In this document: one piece after another, positions 25,513 through 34,436 of the stretch
Position numbering within the stretch: the stretch's first letter is position 1
Layout: every line of letters begins with the position of its first letter
Source of the DNA: G965205725 sp965205725
GTDB lineage: Bacteria; Pseudomonadota; Gammaproteobacteria; Pseudomonadales; Halieaceae
Assembly (NCBI GenBank): GCA_965205725.1
Contig: OZ242189.1
Location: forward strand, 1,116,001 to 1,180,000
Length of the DNA stretch: 64,000 nt
Reading direction: 5' to 3'
Position numbers and translations under genes: made by a program
The notes under the pieces: generated by a model
What the model was told of the DNA's origin: nothing
The model's input: the letters and a program-made list of their open reading frames with translations, nothing else
The model's database searches: none

Positions 25513-26808
25513 CTACTCGTCGCGATATAGTGCCGAGCGCGCATGCGCTTCCAGCGACTCGGCATGTGCAAGGGTACTGGCAATAGGCGCCATCGCTTTC
25601 GCACCTTCAGCAGATGCCATAATGACTGAACTGCGTTTCACAAAGTCATAAACGCCTAGCGGCGATGAAAAACGCGCCGTTCCAGATGTAGGGAGAACAT
25701 GGTTAGGTCCGGCACAATAATCACCAAAGGCCTCTGGCGTGTCAGGCCCCAGGAAAATAGCACCGGCGTGCCTCACTTTGTTCAACCATTGCTGCGGGTT
25801 TTCCAGGGCCAGCTCCAGGTGCTCAGGTGCAATTTGATTGGATATTTCCAGAGCTTCCTCGATATCTCGAGTTTTCACCAGCGCGCCTCGCCGAGAGAGT
25901 GACGCTGTAATAATATCGCGGCGACTCATATCCCCGAGTAGACGCTCAATACTGGCGGCCACCTGGTCCAAAAACTCACTATCGGGGGACAGCAAAATAG
26001 CCTGGGCATTTTCGTCGTGCTCAGCCTGGGAAAACATGTCCATAGCCATCCAGTCGGGGTCGCAACTGGCATCGGCGATTATGAGAACCTCTGATGGCCC
26101 GGCGATCATATCAATCCCAACCTGACCGAACACGCGCCGCTTTGCGGTTGCCACATATATGTTTCCAGGGCCTACAATTTTGTCTACAGAAGGCACTGTC
26201 TCTGTCCCATAGGCCAATGCGGCGACAGCTTGCGCGCCACCAATAGTAAAGAGCCGATCAACGCCTGCTACGGCTGCGGCAGCCAGCACGAGCTCGTTAA
26301 TCTTGCCGTTAGGCGTGGGCGCAACCATAATGACCTCACCCACTCCTGCAACCTTAGCCGGAACAATATTCATGAGCACCGAAGATGGATAGCTCGCTTT
26401 GCCACCCGGCACATATACACCAACACGGTCAAGCGGTGTAATTTTCTGGCCCAGGCGCGTACCGTGGGCATCACTGTATTGCCAGGATTCTTGAACCTGA
26501 TGCATGTGGTAATCACGAATGCGATCCGCAGCAGCGATTAGAGCTGCGCGCAGTTCATCAGCGACAGAACTCAAAGCTGCTTGCAACCTCGTTTTTGACA
26601 GCTCCAATTGAGAAGCACTGGCTACAGTCAACCCGTCCAACTGATGGCAGTAATCGATAAGCGCTGCGTCACCGCGGCAAATAACATCGTCGACAATTTT
26701 GTCGACTGTTTGAACTACCGATTTATCGAGAGACTCCTGCCAACTCGTCAGGCTTTTTAGCTGATCGCCAAAGGCCGTGTCAGTACTGTCAAGACGGACA
26801 ATGCTCAC
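25513..26808 (-). CDS. hisD: Histidinol dehydrogenase
   Basis: Catalyses the last two oxidations of histidine biosynthesis, histidinol to histidine, with NAD and zinc. Its 431 residues are full length. Landmarks are VYVPGGKASYPSSVLMNIVP, GPGNIYVATAKR, IAGPSEVLIIAD, DMFSQAEHDENAQAILL, the catalytic Glu-His in IAPEHLELAL and GPNHVLPTSGTARF. It overlaps hisG by 4 bases (ATGA) and forms an operon ibaG-hisG-hisD. The hisC gene that often follows is absent here. Confidence 0.97.
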   Translation of the reverse strand: MSIVRLDSTDTAFGDQLKSLTSWQESLDKSVVQTVDKIVDDVICRGDAALIDYCHQLDGLTVASASQLELSKTRLQAALSSVADELRAALIAAADRIRDYHMHQVQESWQYSDAHGTRLGQKITPLDRVGVYVPGGKASYPSSVLMNIVPAKVAGVGEVIMVAPTPNGKINELVLAAAAVAGVDRLFTIGGAQAVAALAYGTETVPSVDKIVGPGNIYVATAKRRVFGQVGIDMIAGPSEVLIIADASCDPDWMAMDMFSQAEHDENAQAILLSPDSEFLDQVAASIERLLGDMSRRDIITASLSRRGALVKTRDIEEALEISNQIAPEHLELALENPQQWLNKVRHAGAIFLGPDTPEAFGDYCAGPNHVLPTSGTARFSSPLGVYDFVKRSSVIMASAEGAKAMAPIASTLAHAESLEAHARSALYRDE

Positions 26809-27440
26809 TTCGCGGCAACCACTTTGGAGAGTGCATTGATTACAGTCTGAATGGCGCCGTGCTTAGACCGCATCGCCGCCTTATTGACTACGACCCTGGA
26901 ACTGACTTCGGCAATGAGATCCACTGGCTCCATGCCATTTGCGCGCAGCGTATTTCCGGTATCAACAATATCCACAATCATGTCCGCCAGGTTCATAATA
27001 GGCGCCAACTCCATTGCACCGTAGAGCTTAATGACGTTGGCGTGTACGCCTTGTTCGGCAAAGAAGCGACGAGCAATGCCGGTAAACTTGGTTGCCACGC
27101 GAACACGTTGGCTGCCTGGACGCCAATCTACCGGCGCTGCCGTCATGAGTCGACAGCGGGCGATACCCAGATCCAGAGGCTCGTACATTCCCGCTGCGCC
27201 CTGCTCCAGCAGGACGTCTTTGCCCACCACGCCCATGTCGACCGCACCCTGTCGAACATAAGTCGGCACATCAGTTCCCCGCATCAGCACCACTTGAACA
27301 CCAGACATAGAGGTATCAAAAATGAGTTTTCGGCTGGTACTCATGTCCTCGAGAGGTTGGATGTCCGCTTTGGCCAGCAAGGGCAGCGTTTCCTTTAGAA
27401 TACGCCCCTTGGTCAATGCAATTATCAATGAGTTGGACAC
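26805..27440 (-). CDS. hisG: ATP phosphoribosyltransferase, short form
   Basis: First enzyme of histidine biosynthesis, joining ATP and PRPP. At 211 residues it is the short HisG form, which lacks the C-terminal regulatory domain and needs the HisZ subunit encoded elsewhere. The start ALTKGRILKETLPLL is typical and IVDTGNTLRANGM is the PRPP loop. It begins 4 bases after the ibaG stop. In Pseudomonas and E. coli-like neighbourhoods murA lies between these two genes; here there is no room for it. Confidence 0.97.
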   Translation of the reverse strand: MSNSLIIALTKGRILKETLPLLAKADIQPLEDMSTSRKLIFDTSMSGVQVVLMRGTDVPTYVRQGAVDMGVVGKDVLLEQGAAGMYEPLDLGIARCRLMTAAPVDWRPGSQRVRVATKFTGIARRFFAEQGVHANVIKLYGAMELAPIMNLADMIVDIVDTGNTLRANGMEPVDLIAEVSSRVVVNKAAMRSKHGAIQTVINALSKVVAAK

Positions 27441-27444
27441 GATA

Positions 27445-27687
27445 CTAGGTCTGCTGCCCCTGCCACTCTGCAGGGGTTAAGGTTTGGATATTCACCGCGT
27501 GAACGCTACCATCCGCAATTAGGTCTTTAAGCACTGCGTAAACGATCTGCTGCTTTTTAACCGGCCTGAGACCAGCGAATACTTCCCCGACAACAACAAT
27601 GTCAAAATGGCTGCCCTCGCCGGAGACCGTAACTTCACAGTTATCGAGCCCGCCTAGCAAGAGTTCTTGAATGTGTTGCGCTTCCAT
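27445..27687 (-). CDS. ibaG: BolA family protein IbaG
   Basis: An 80-residue BolA-type protein that likely works with a monothiol glutaredoxin in Fe-S cluster or stress handling. The helix-turn-helix-like fold is visible in SHFDIVVVGEVFAGLRPVKK and the conserved cysteine in LDNCEVTVSGEG is a cluster-ligand candidate. I choose ATG 27687 (MEAQHIQELL) because GAGGT precedes it closely; the open frame extends to 27768 without a site. Normal synteny is mlaB-ibaG-murA; both neighbours are missing here. Confidence 0.9.
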   Translation of the reverse strand: MEAQHIQELLLGGLDNCEVTVSGEGSHFDIVVVGEVFAGLRPVKKQQIVYAVLKDLIADGSVHAVNIQTLTPAEWQGQQT

Positions 27688-27783
27688 AGAGCACCTCGCT
27701 GATGCAAAAGCGCCATATCCCGGTACGAGGGCGCGAAAACCCGGCATTTTAGGAGAATTTGCCAACAAAGGCGACTGTGAGGA

Positions 27784-28455
27784 TTACCCAGATGCGTCGG
27801 CCGTGGACCAGCCATCGATCACCGCGTCGAGGTCGCCTTTTGCATCGCGAACCGCCGCTTGAAATTGATTGCGATACACCTGACCCAAATTGATCGACTC
27901 GACAATTAAATTGCGCAACTTCCACGCGCCATCGCGATTACGTCGCATCTGGTAGTGAATGACATAGGGTTCATCATTACCGCTATAAATTAACTGTACA
28001 ATTGAGGCCTTACTACTGGCCTCATCGGCAACTGGAGGACGCTGTACCTCAACCCGACTGCCACCAAATGCCAGTAACCCTTTCCCATAGGTACGCACCA
28101 AACCCCGCTGCATCTCCTTGGTAAAACGACCCACCTGATCCTTTAGCCTGGCCCTGCCCTCGGCATTGAGAGACCGGTAGTAAGACTTGCTTGCAAACGG
28201 CCCCATGACGCCACGTGCAAAGCCAGGAAAATCAACCACCTCATCCAAAATGACCTGCAGCTCACTGTAGTAGCGCTCAGGGCCTTGATCAATGTAGCCA
28301 CCTGCCTCTGCCACGACCGCCATTACACGGGCAGTTGCATTTTCAACAACATCATAGGCATTCGCCGATTCCTGAGCAGCTACAAGGGGCGCAACGAGTA
28401 GTGCGGCAAGAAGCAATACACCTGACAAGGGACGAATGTGAAATTTGTAAGACAT
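27784..28455 (-). CDS. mlaC: Phospholipid shuttle protein MlaC
   Basis: Periplasmic lipid carrier of the Mla (Ttg2D) system that moves phospholipids between the outer membrane MlaA complex and the inner membrane MlaFEDB. Start ATG 28455 (MSYKFHIRPLSG) has an AGGAAA site; it gives a Sec signal peptide with cleavage after LVAPLVAA. The body shows DFPGFARGVMGPF, FTKEMQRGLVRTYGKGL and the NRDGAWKLRNLIVESINLG strand typical of the family. mlaF, mlaE, mlaD and mlaB would normally be adjacent, but the upstream side is yrbG and the downstream side is ibaG. Confidence 0.92.
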   Translation of the reverse strand: MSYKFHIRPLSGVLLLAALLVAPLVAAQESANAYDVVENATARVMAVVAEAGGYIDQGPERYYSELQVILDEVVDFPGFARGVMGPFASKSYYRSLNAEGRARLKDQVGRFTKEMQRGLVRTYGKGLLAFGGSRVEVQRPPVADEASSKASIVQLIYSGNDEPYVIHYQMRRNRDGAWKLRNLIVESINLGQVYRNQFQAAVRDAKGDLDAVIDGWSTADASG

Positions 28456-28603
28456 ACCGGTTTCCTGAGAATCAACTTGTATAGTGCCTGTACCAAAGCC
28501 GACCGATATCATGCTATCGTCGCCTCTGTGCCTGTGACATTTTTAGCGTCTGCAAGTTCACAGCGGTGGTAGGCGCGCCTACTTTAACAGGATTATATAC
28601 ATT

Positions 28604-29587
28604 ATGCTGATCGCTTCAGCCGCCATTTTGGTGGGCTTCATCGTTCTGGTCTGGAGCGCGGACTTATTCGTCGCAGGAGCAGCGGCGATTGCCGACAATA
28701 TGGGCATGTCTCCCATACTGATCGGGCTTACAATTGTTTCCCTGGGAACCTCCGCACCCGAGGTTTTGGTATCAATTAACGCTGCCATGCTCGGCACAGG
28801 CGAGCTCGCTATAGGCAATGCAATCGGCTCAAATCTGGCCAATGTAGGCTTGGTTCTCGGCGTTACTGTAATGATTGCGCCAATCCCGGTACACAAAAAC
28901 CGACTAAAGCGTGAAATGCCCACGCTGCTGGCTGTTACGCTCGGCTGTGGCTTGCTTTTATTGGACAACGAACTGGATGTGGTGGATGGCCTGCTAATGC
29001 TCGCAGCCCTGACTTTCATTCTGGTCGAAATGATCAGCAGCCAGTCTCACGACCCCAATGCTGCGGAAGAGGCGCATGTCGATGAGTTACCTCACATGCC
29101 GCCTAAAAAAGCCTGGGTCAGCTTCGCTATCGGCCTGGTTTTGCTCAGCGCAAGCTCAAAGCTGCTGGTCTGGGGAGCCAGCGAAGTAGCACTGGATTTA
29201 GGAATTAGCCCGCTGGTCATCGGCTTAACCATTGTTGCGCTGGGCACAAGCCTGCCAGAGCTAGCTGCCTCAGTGGCCAGCGCAATGAAAGGCCATGGCG
29301 AAATAGCACTTGGAAACGTCATGGGCTCCAACCTGTTCAACTTACTCGGCGTGATGTCTCTGCCTGGATTGTTCAGCACACAATTGCTGGATACCCAAGT
29401 GCTGCACCGAGACTACGGCAGCATGATGGGTATCACTTTATTGCTGGCCCTTGCTCTCTACGCCAGTGCTTTCGGACCTTCATACCTCAAGCATTCATCA
29501 GGCGAGATACGACTCGGCCACAGCATTGGCGGCCTGTTACTACTCTCCTACGCACTGTATTATTACTGGCTTTACCTGACTGTATAG
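28604..29587 (+). CDS. yrbG: Calcium/sodium antiporter YrbG
   Basis: A 327-residue inner-membrane cation exchanger with two homologous halves. Each has the alpha repeat: GLTIVSLGTSAPEVLVSI in the first and GLTIVALGTSLPELAASV in the second, with the glutamates that bind Ca. About ten membrane helices are visible. A 148-base gap to the divergent mlaC holds the promoters. It leads the block yrbG-kdsD-kdsC-lptA-lptB, the same order as in E. coli. Confidence 0.95.
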   Translation: MLIASAAILVGFIVLVWSADLFVAGAAAIADNMGMSPILIGLTIVSLGTSAPEVLVSINAAMLGTGELAIGNAIGSNLANVGLVLGVTVMIAPIPVHKNRLKREMPTLLAVTLGCGLLLLDNELDVVDGLLMLAALTFILVEMISSQSHDPNAAEEAHVDELPHMPPKKAWVSFAIGLVLLSASSKLLVWGASEVALDLGISPLVIGLTIVALGTSLPELAASVASAMKGHGEIALGNVMGSNLFNLLGVMSLPGLFSTQLLDTQVLHRDYGSMMGITLLLALALYASAFGPSYLKHSSGEIRLGHSIGGLLLLSYALYYYWLYLTV

Positions 29588-29596
29588 TCGCATCAG

Positions 29597-30622
29597 TTGG
29601 CTCAGTCAGACCCAATAACTGCCAACAACGCGGGAAACACTGTGTCTGTAGTCTCAAACCCCGACTTTCTCGGTTCTGCTCGTCGCACCGTTGAACTTGA
29701 GCGAGATGCTATTGGCGACTTGCTGAATCGTATGGATGAGGCATTCACCCACGCCTGCGAAATATTGTTAAAGACCAGGGGCCGGGTCGTGGTTACTGGC
29801 ATGGGAAAATCGGGGCATATAGGAACCAAAATTGCTGCCACTCTCGCCAGTACCGGCACTCCGGCACAGTTTGTACACTCCGCTGAGGCAAGCCATGGCG
29901 ACCTTGGGATGATCACTTCACAGGATGCTGTTATCGCGCTTTCCAACAGCGGTACCACAAGCGAAGTGATCACTTTGTTGCCGCTGCTCAAACGCATGGA
30001 CATTCCTCTTATCACGATGACAGGCGTCTCTAATTCCGTACTAGCACTTGCAGCGGACGTTAATATTGACACGAGCGTGTCAAAAGAAGCCTGCTCGCTG
30101 GACTTGGCACCCACATCGAGCACCACCGTGTGTCTGGTGGCCGGGGACGCCATTGCTATCGCGCTGATGGAGGCCCGTGGTTTTTCCGCCGAAGATTTCG
30201 CTTTTTCGCACCCGGGAGGCGCGCTCGGCCGTCGCCTGTTGCTGAAAGTAGAAGACATTATGCATACCGGCAGTGCCTTACCAGCCGTCACCTCCGGTAC
30301 GACCCTGGACAAAGCACTGCTCGAAATCAGTAACAAAGGCCTTGGCATGACTAGCGTACTCGACGAACAAGGGGTTCTGCTGGGCGTTTTCACCGACGGC
30401 GACCTGCGACGCGCTCTCGATGATGAAATCCATATTCACTCAACTCCCATTGATCAAATCATGACCCGGGATTGCATCACCATCCGTGCAGACATTCTCG
30501 CTGCGGAGGCTCTCCACATTATGGATGAGCACAAAATTTCCGCGCTCGTAGTTGTTCAACAAAACGATATCCCTGTCGGTGCTATCCATTTACACGATTT
30601 ACTCAAGGCTGGCGTTGCATGA
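29597..30622 (+). CDS. kdsD: Arabinose-5-phosphate isomerase
   Basis: Converts ribulose 5-phosphate to arabinose 5-phosphate for Kdo, an LPS sugar. An N-terminal SIS domain (GMGKSGHIGTKIAATLASTG, then SNSGTTSEVITLLPLL, SHPGGALGRRLL) is followed by two CBS repeats (VEDIMHTG..., PIDQIMTRDC...). The start is TTG 29597 or GTG 29642; the second would shorten the tail before the conserved region, so the start is uncertain. The stop overlaps kdsC by 4 bases. The length of 341 is slightly above the usual 325, consistent with a later start. Confidence 0.96.
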   Translation: MAQSDPITANNAGNTVSVVSNPDFLGSARRTVELERDAIGDLLNRMDEAFTHACEILLKTRGRVVVTGMGKSGHIGTKIAATLASTGTPAQFVHSAEASHGDLGMITSQDAVIALSNSGTTSEVITLLPLLKRMDIPLITMTGVSNSVLALAADVNIDTSVSKEACSLDLAPTSSTTVCLVAGDAIAIALMEARGFSAEDFAFSHPGGALGRRLLLKVEDIMHTGSALPAVTSGTTLDKALLEISNKGLGMTSVLDEQGVLLGVFTDGDLRRALDDEIHIHSTPIDQIMTRDCITIRADILAAEALHIMDEHKISALVVVQQNDIPVGAIHLHDLLKAGVA

Positions 30623-31146
30623 GCCCGCAGGAAAGAGCAAAAAAAATACGCCTGCTGGTTCTCGATGTTGATGGTGTGCTGTCAAATGGGCATTTGCTTT
30701 ACGGCACCAGGGGAGAGGAACTCAAGACCTTTCATATCGCCGATGGCCTGGGCATTAAAATGCTACAAGGCCAGGGCGTAGATGTAGCGATAATCACGGG
30801 CAGAAAGTCTACAATCGTCCAGCGCAGGGCAGATGAACTAGGCATCAAACACCTGGTACAAGGTCGTGAAGACAAGTTGATCGCGCTCACGGCACTCATC
30901 GAGCAGTTGGGAGTCGATATACATGAAGTCGCTTATATGGGCGATGACCTGCCTGACCTGAGTGCCATTCAAACCGCTGGTCTGGGTATTTCCGTGGCAA
31001 ATGGAGATTCGTTTGTGATTCGGCACGCGGATTGGTGTAGCAAGAAAAATGGGGGCATGGGTGCAGTTCGAGAAGCGGCAGAATTTATATTGGCCAGCCA
31101 GGATAAACTCGCAGCAGCACGCGCAGTCTTCATGGCGGCGGATTAG
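30619..31146 (+). CDS. kdsC: 3-deoxy-D-manno-octulosonate 8-phosphate phosphatase
   Basis: HAD phosphatase releasing Kdo from Kdo 8-phosphate. Its 175 residues carry the catalytic LVLDVDGVLSNGHLLYG (DxD), IITGRKSTIVQRRADELGI and the metal-binding YMGDDLPDLSAI; KKNGGMGAVREAAEFIL is the family C-terminus. It is followed after 39 bases by lptA, with no lptC between them, although lptC lies here in E. coli and Pseudomonas. Confidence 0.97.
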   Translation: MSPQERAKKIRLLVLDVDGVLSNGHLLYGTRGEELKTFHIADGLGIKMLQGQGVDVAIITGRKSTIVQRRADELGIKHLVQGREDKLIALTALIEQLGVDIHEVAYMGDDLPDLSAIQTAGLGISVANGDSFVIRHADWCSKKNGGMGAVREAAEFILASQDKLAAARAVFMAAD

Positions 31147-31185
31147 CACTATCCCACTCTACTCACGCCACCTATAATTCCCCTG

Positions 31186-31755
31186 ATGAAACCCACTTCA
31201 ACCATCTTCAAGGCACTGCTTACCCTCTCACTTTGCACGGTCGGCAGTACGGTTTATGCCCTGTCAGACGACAAGGATCAACCCATTCATGTCGAAGCAG
31301 ACGAAGCTGTCCGCGACGAGAAAACAGGGCTAACCCTGTATCGCGGCAATGTAAAAATACGCCAGGGCAGCCTGAAAATCTCAGCAGACCGGGTCACAAT
31401 TTTTCACATCGAATCCCAGGCCGACAAAATTGTCGCCCGCGGAGAACCCGCACGCATACAGCAACAACGCGACCTGGACAGTGAACCCATGCATGCAGAA
31501 GGAAAAATCATCGAGTACTACAAGGAGCAAGACCGCGTTCACATTCGTCAACAAGCAGTGCTTGAACAAGATGGGTCGACGGTGCGTAGCGACTCAATAG
31601 AGTACTTTATCAACAAGGAGTTAGTAAAAGCAGCTGCGGACGAATCCAATGGCGGGGAAAGCCAGAATCGGGTACAGGTTGTGATACCAGCCTCCAGACT
31701 CGATCAGCCTGCCAGGGAAAACGGGGCAAGCCAGAGCGCAAAATGGGCACGCTGA
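31186..31755 (+). CDS. lptA: LPS transport periplasmic protein LptA
   Basis: A 189-residue periplasmic bridge protein with an OstA/OmpL jellyroll. An N-terminal signal peptide ends near STVYA (residues 20-25). IHVEADEAVRDEKTGLTLYR and GNVKIRQGSLKISADRVTI are the first beta strands, followed by AEGKIIEYYKEQDRVHIRQQ. It carries LPS from the LptC/LptFG side to LptD. Its last 13 bases overlap the lptB start. The adjacent gene lptC, its inner-membrane dock, is not encoded next to it. Confidence 0.94.
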   Translation: MKPTSTIFKALLTLSLCTVGSTVYALSDDKDQPIHVEADEAVRDEKTGLTLYRGNVKIRQGSLKISADRVTIFHIESQADKIVARGEPARIQQQRDLDSEPMHAEGKIIEYYKEQDRVHIRQQAVLEQDGSTVRSDSIEYFINKELVKAAADESNGGESQNRVQVVIPASRLDQPARENGASQSAKWAR

Positions 31756-32468
31756 GCGCCAGTAATCTCGCTAAAAGCTACAGCGGTCGCAAGGTGGTCA
31801 TTGATGTATCGATAGAAGTCTCTAGCGGCCAGATTGTCGGCCTGCTGGGTCCCAACGGGGCCGGTAAAACGACCTGCTTTTACATGATTGTAGGTATTAT
31901 TCCCGCCGACAAGGGTTCAGTCTCAATTGATGGTAAAGACTTGACAGGGCTACCCATGCACGGCCGCGCAAATATGGGTTTGGGTTATCTCCCACAAGAG
32001 GCCTCGATATTCCGCAAGCTATCGGTGAGAGACAATATTCTTTCGATACTACAAACCCGCAGAAATCTGAATCGGCAGCAGCAACGAGAAAAGCTGGAAC
32101 AATTGTTAGAAGAGTTTCATATTACCAGAATCGCCCACACGGCTGGCAGGGCACTGTCCGGCGGTGAACGGCGGCGCGTTGAGATAGCGCGGGCATTGGC
32201 CACGGAGCCCGACTTCATTTTGCTGGACGAACCCTTCGCCGGAGTTGACCCAATTTCAGTGACTGACATCAAACAAATCGTTAAACACTTGCAAAATCGC
32301 GGTATAGGTATCCTCATTACTGACCACAATGTGCGCGAAACACTGGATATCTGCGAAAAGGCATACATTGTCGGTGAGGGCCATATCATCGCAGCGGGTG
32401 GCGCAGAAGACATACTCGCGGACGAACAGGTACGCAGTACCTATCTGGGCGAGGATTTTCGCCTGTAA
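31743..32468 (+). CDS. lptB: LPS export ATP-binding protein LptB
   Basis: A 241-residue ATPase powering LptB2FG. Walker A is GLLGPNGAGKTTCFYM, Q-loop GYLPQEASIFRKL, signature LSGGERRRVEIARAL, Walker B FILLDEPFAGVDP and H-loop LITDHNVRET. Identity with known LptB sequences is evident. Overlap with lptA and closeness to kdsC/kdsD show a Kdo-LPS transport operon. Its partners lptF and lptG are at 6032-8199. Confidence 0.97.
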   Translation: MGTLSASNLAKSYSGRKVVIDVSIEVSSGQIVGLLGPNGAGKTTCFYMIVGIIPADKGSVSIDGKDLTGLPMHGRANMGLGYLPQEASIFRKLSVRDNILSILQTRRNLNRQQQREKLEQLLEEFHITRIAHTAGRALSGGERRRVEIARALATEPDFILLDEPFAGVDPISVTDIKQIVKHLQNRGIGILITDHNVRETLDICEKAYIVGEGHIIAAGGAEDILADEQVRSTYLGEDFRL

Positions 32469-32635
32469 CTCCCCCCAATCCGCCCACAATCGGAAGCACA
32501 TGCGAGTTTCATGCCAAATTTTCATCTTCTGTGCGTGTTGCGCAGCCCGAAGGCCAAGGCTAAACTTCAGACAAGAAGTGCAGCAACAGATATCGCGCCT
32601 GCCCATCCCCGTGTTTTGAGGGCCTCTACACAGTA

Positions 32636-34123
32636 ATGAAACAATCCCTGCAACTCAAGCTTGGCCAGCAACTGACAATGACTCCACAGTTGCAGCAGGC
32701 GATCAAGCTATTGCAGCTCTCCACCCTTGATTTGCAGCAAGAGATTCAGCAAGCCCTGGACAGTAACCCCATGCTGGAGGTTCAAGATAGCGCCGAAGAT
32801 CAAAACAATGGAGGAAATTCTCAGAACGAGGCCGACTCCAGTACCAGTGGCTCGAAAAGTGGCGCGGATGAAGACACCCTGGATGCCTCGGAAAACCAGG
32901 CTGAGTGGGATGAGCACATTCCAGAAGACTTACCGGTTGATACACAGTGGGAAGATGTCTACCAAGTGCCAGTTGCGCACGCTCCGAGCGGAGGAGACCA
33001 CTCGGACTCTGACATGGAGTCGCGTATAAGCAGCAACGAGTCACTGCATGAACACATGCTCTGGCAACTTAACCTGACTCGTTTTTCCGACCTGGACCGT
33101 ATCATAGCCATTTCAATCATTGATGCCACGGACGACAATGGGCGTTTGACACTCACCGCCGAAGAAATATGGGAGAGTTTTGACGCCGATTTAGAAATCG
33201 ATTTTGACGAAGTTATGGCGGTTCTGCATCGTCTACAGCAATTCGACCCAACGGGTGTTTGCACACACGATTTACGCGAGTGCCTGTTGGTGCAATTGCA
33301 GCAATTACCGGCACATGCGCCAGACCTTCAGCGCGCCAAATTGGTCATCTCCAGGCATATCGACCTGCTTGGAAGCCGGGACTACGCACAGATTATGCGT
33401 CGAACCAAAATGCGCGAACCAGAACTAAAAGGAGCCCTGGATTTAATACAAACCCTCTCCCCCAACCCCGGCCAAAATCTGTGCTCAGACAACACAGAGT
33501 ATGTCGTTCCGGATGTATTTGTACGCCGCAAAGAAGGTCGCTGGACCGTTGAACTTAACCCCGACATTGCCCCCAGGCTAAGGATAAACTCTCACTACGC
33601 GAGCCTGGTGCAGCGTTCCAACAGCAGCAGCGACAACACATACTTACGCGATAATTTGCAAGAAGCGCGCTGGTTTCTAAAAAGCTTACAGAGCCGTAAC
33701 GAAACACTGATGAAAGTGGCTACCAAGATTGTGGAATTGCAACAGGGCTTTCTGGAATTCGGTGATGAGGCCATGAAGCCTCTGGTTTTACACGACATTG
33801 CCAATGCTATCGAAATGCATGAATCTACCATTTCAAGAGTTACCACCCAGAAGTATATGCACACACCCAGGGGCATTTACGAACTCAAGTATTTTTTTTC
33901 CAGTCATGTCAGCACCGCAGGCGGGGGCGAATGCTCGTCCACCGCCATCCGTGCGTTAATAAAGAAACTGGTGGCCGCGGAAAATCCACGCAAGCCACTC
34001 AGCGACAACAAAATTACCACCCTGCTGGAGGACCAGGGCATTAAAGTTGCGAGAAGAACAATCGCAAAATATCGGGAATCGTTGATGATTCCACCGTCTA
34101 ATGAACGCAAGCAGTTGGTTTAG
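32636..34123 (+). CDS. rpoN: RNA polymerase sigma-54 factor
   Basis: A 495-residue RpoN. Region I (SLQLKLGQQLTMTPQLQQAI) binds the enhancer activator. An acidic, low-complexity linker from about residue 50 to 120 is region II. The core-binding region is DDNGRLTLTAEE onward, and the helix-turn-helix and RpoN box VARRTIAKYRESLMIPPS near the C-terminus contact the -24 promoter element. The 167-base gap after lptB probably carries a separate promoter. Downstream hpf, ptsN and ptsO are the normal companions. Confidence 0.97.
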   Translation: MKQSLQLKLGQQLTMTPQLQQAIKLLQLSTLDLQQEIQQALDSNPMLEVQDSAEDQNNGGNSQNEADSSTSGSKSGADEDTLDASENQAEWDEHIPEDLPVDTQWEDVYQVPVAHAPSGGDHSDSDMESRISSNESLHEHMLWQLNLTRFSDLDRIIAISIIDATDDNGRLTLTAEEIWESFDADLEIDFDEVMAVLHRLQQFDPTGVCTHDLRECLLVQLQQLPAHAPDLQRAKLVISRHIDLLGSRDYAQIMRRTKMREPELKGALDLIQTLSPNPGQNLCSDNTEYVVPDVFVRRKEGRWTVELNPDIAPRLRINSHYASLVQRSNSSSDNTYLRDNLQEARWFLKSLQSRNETLMKVATKIVELQQGFLEFGDEAMKPLVLHDIANAIEMHESTISRVTTQKYMHTPRGIYELKYFFSSHVSTAGGGECSSTAIRALIKKLVAAENPRKPLSDNKITTLLEDQGIKVARRTIAKYRESLMIPPSNERKQLV

Positions 34124-34134
34124 AGGAGTTTTAT

Positions 34135-34422
34135 ATGCAAATAAATATCAGCGGTCACCACGTCGAAGTCACACAAGCGCTCAGAGATTACGTTTTGTCC
34201 AAGCTCAAGCGATTACAGAGGCATTTCGACAATATAACAAACACTGATGTCACCTTGATCGTGGAAAAAATGGTACAAAAAGCTGAAGCCACCATTCATG
34301 TTTCCGGCGCTGATATTTTCGCCACCGCTGAATCGGAAGACATGTATGCCGCGATAGACCTACTCGCTGACAAATTGGACCGACAGCTCATTAAGCACAA
34401 GGAAAAGAATCGGGGCCACTAG
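34135..34422 (+). CDS. hpf: Short ribosome hibernation promoting factor
   Basis: A 95-residue S30AE protein, the short form that helps build 100S ribosome dimers. It starts with MQINISGHHVEVTQALRDYV and ends KLDRQLIKHKEKNRGH. An AGGAG site is 5 bases before the start. Between rpoN and ptsN, as in most gammaproteobacteria. Confidence 0.95.
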   Translation: MQINISGHHVEVTQALRDYVLSKLKRLQRHFDNITNTDVTLIVEKMVQKAEATIHVSGADIFATAESEDMYAAIDLLADKLDRQLIKHKEKNRGH

Positions 34423-34436
34423 CCCCTGTTGACCCT

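Noticed and set aside
26859..27398. 179-codon open frame opposite hisG
   Set aside because: It lies entirely within the well-supported hisG gene on the other strand and shows no family motifs.
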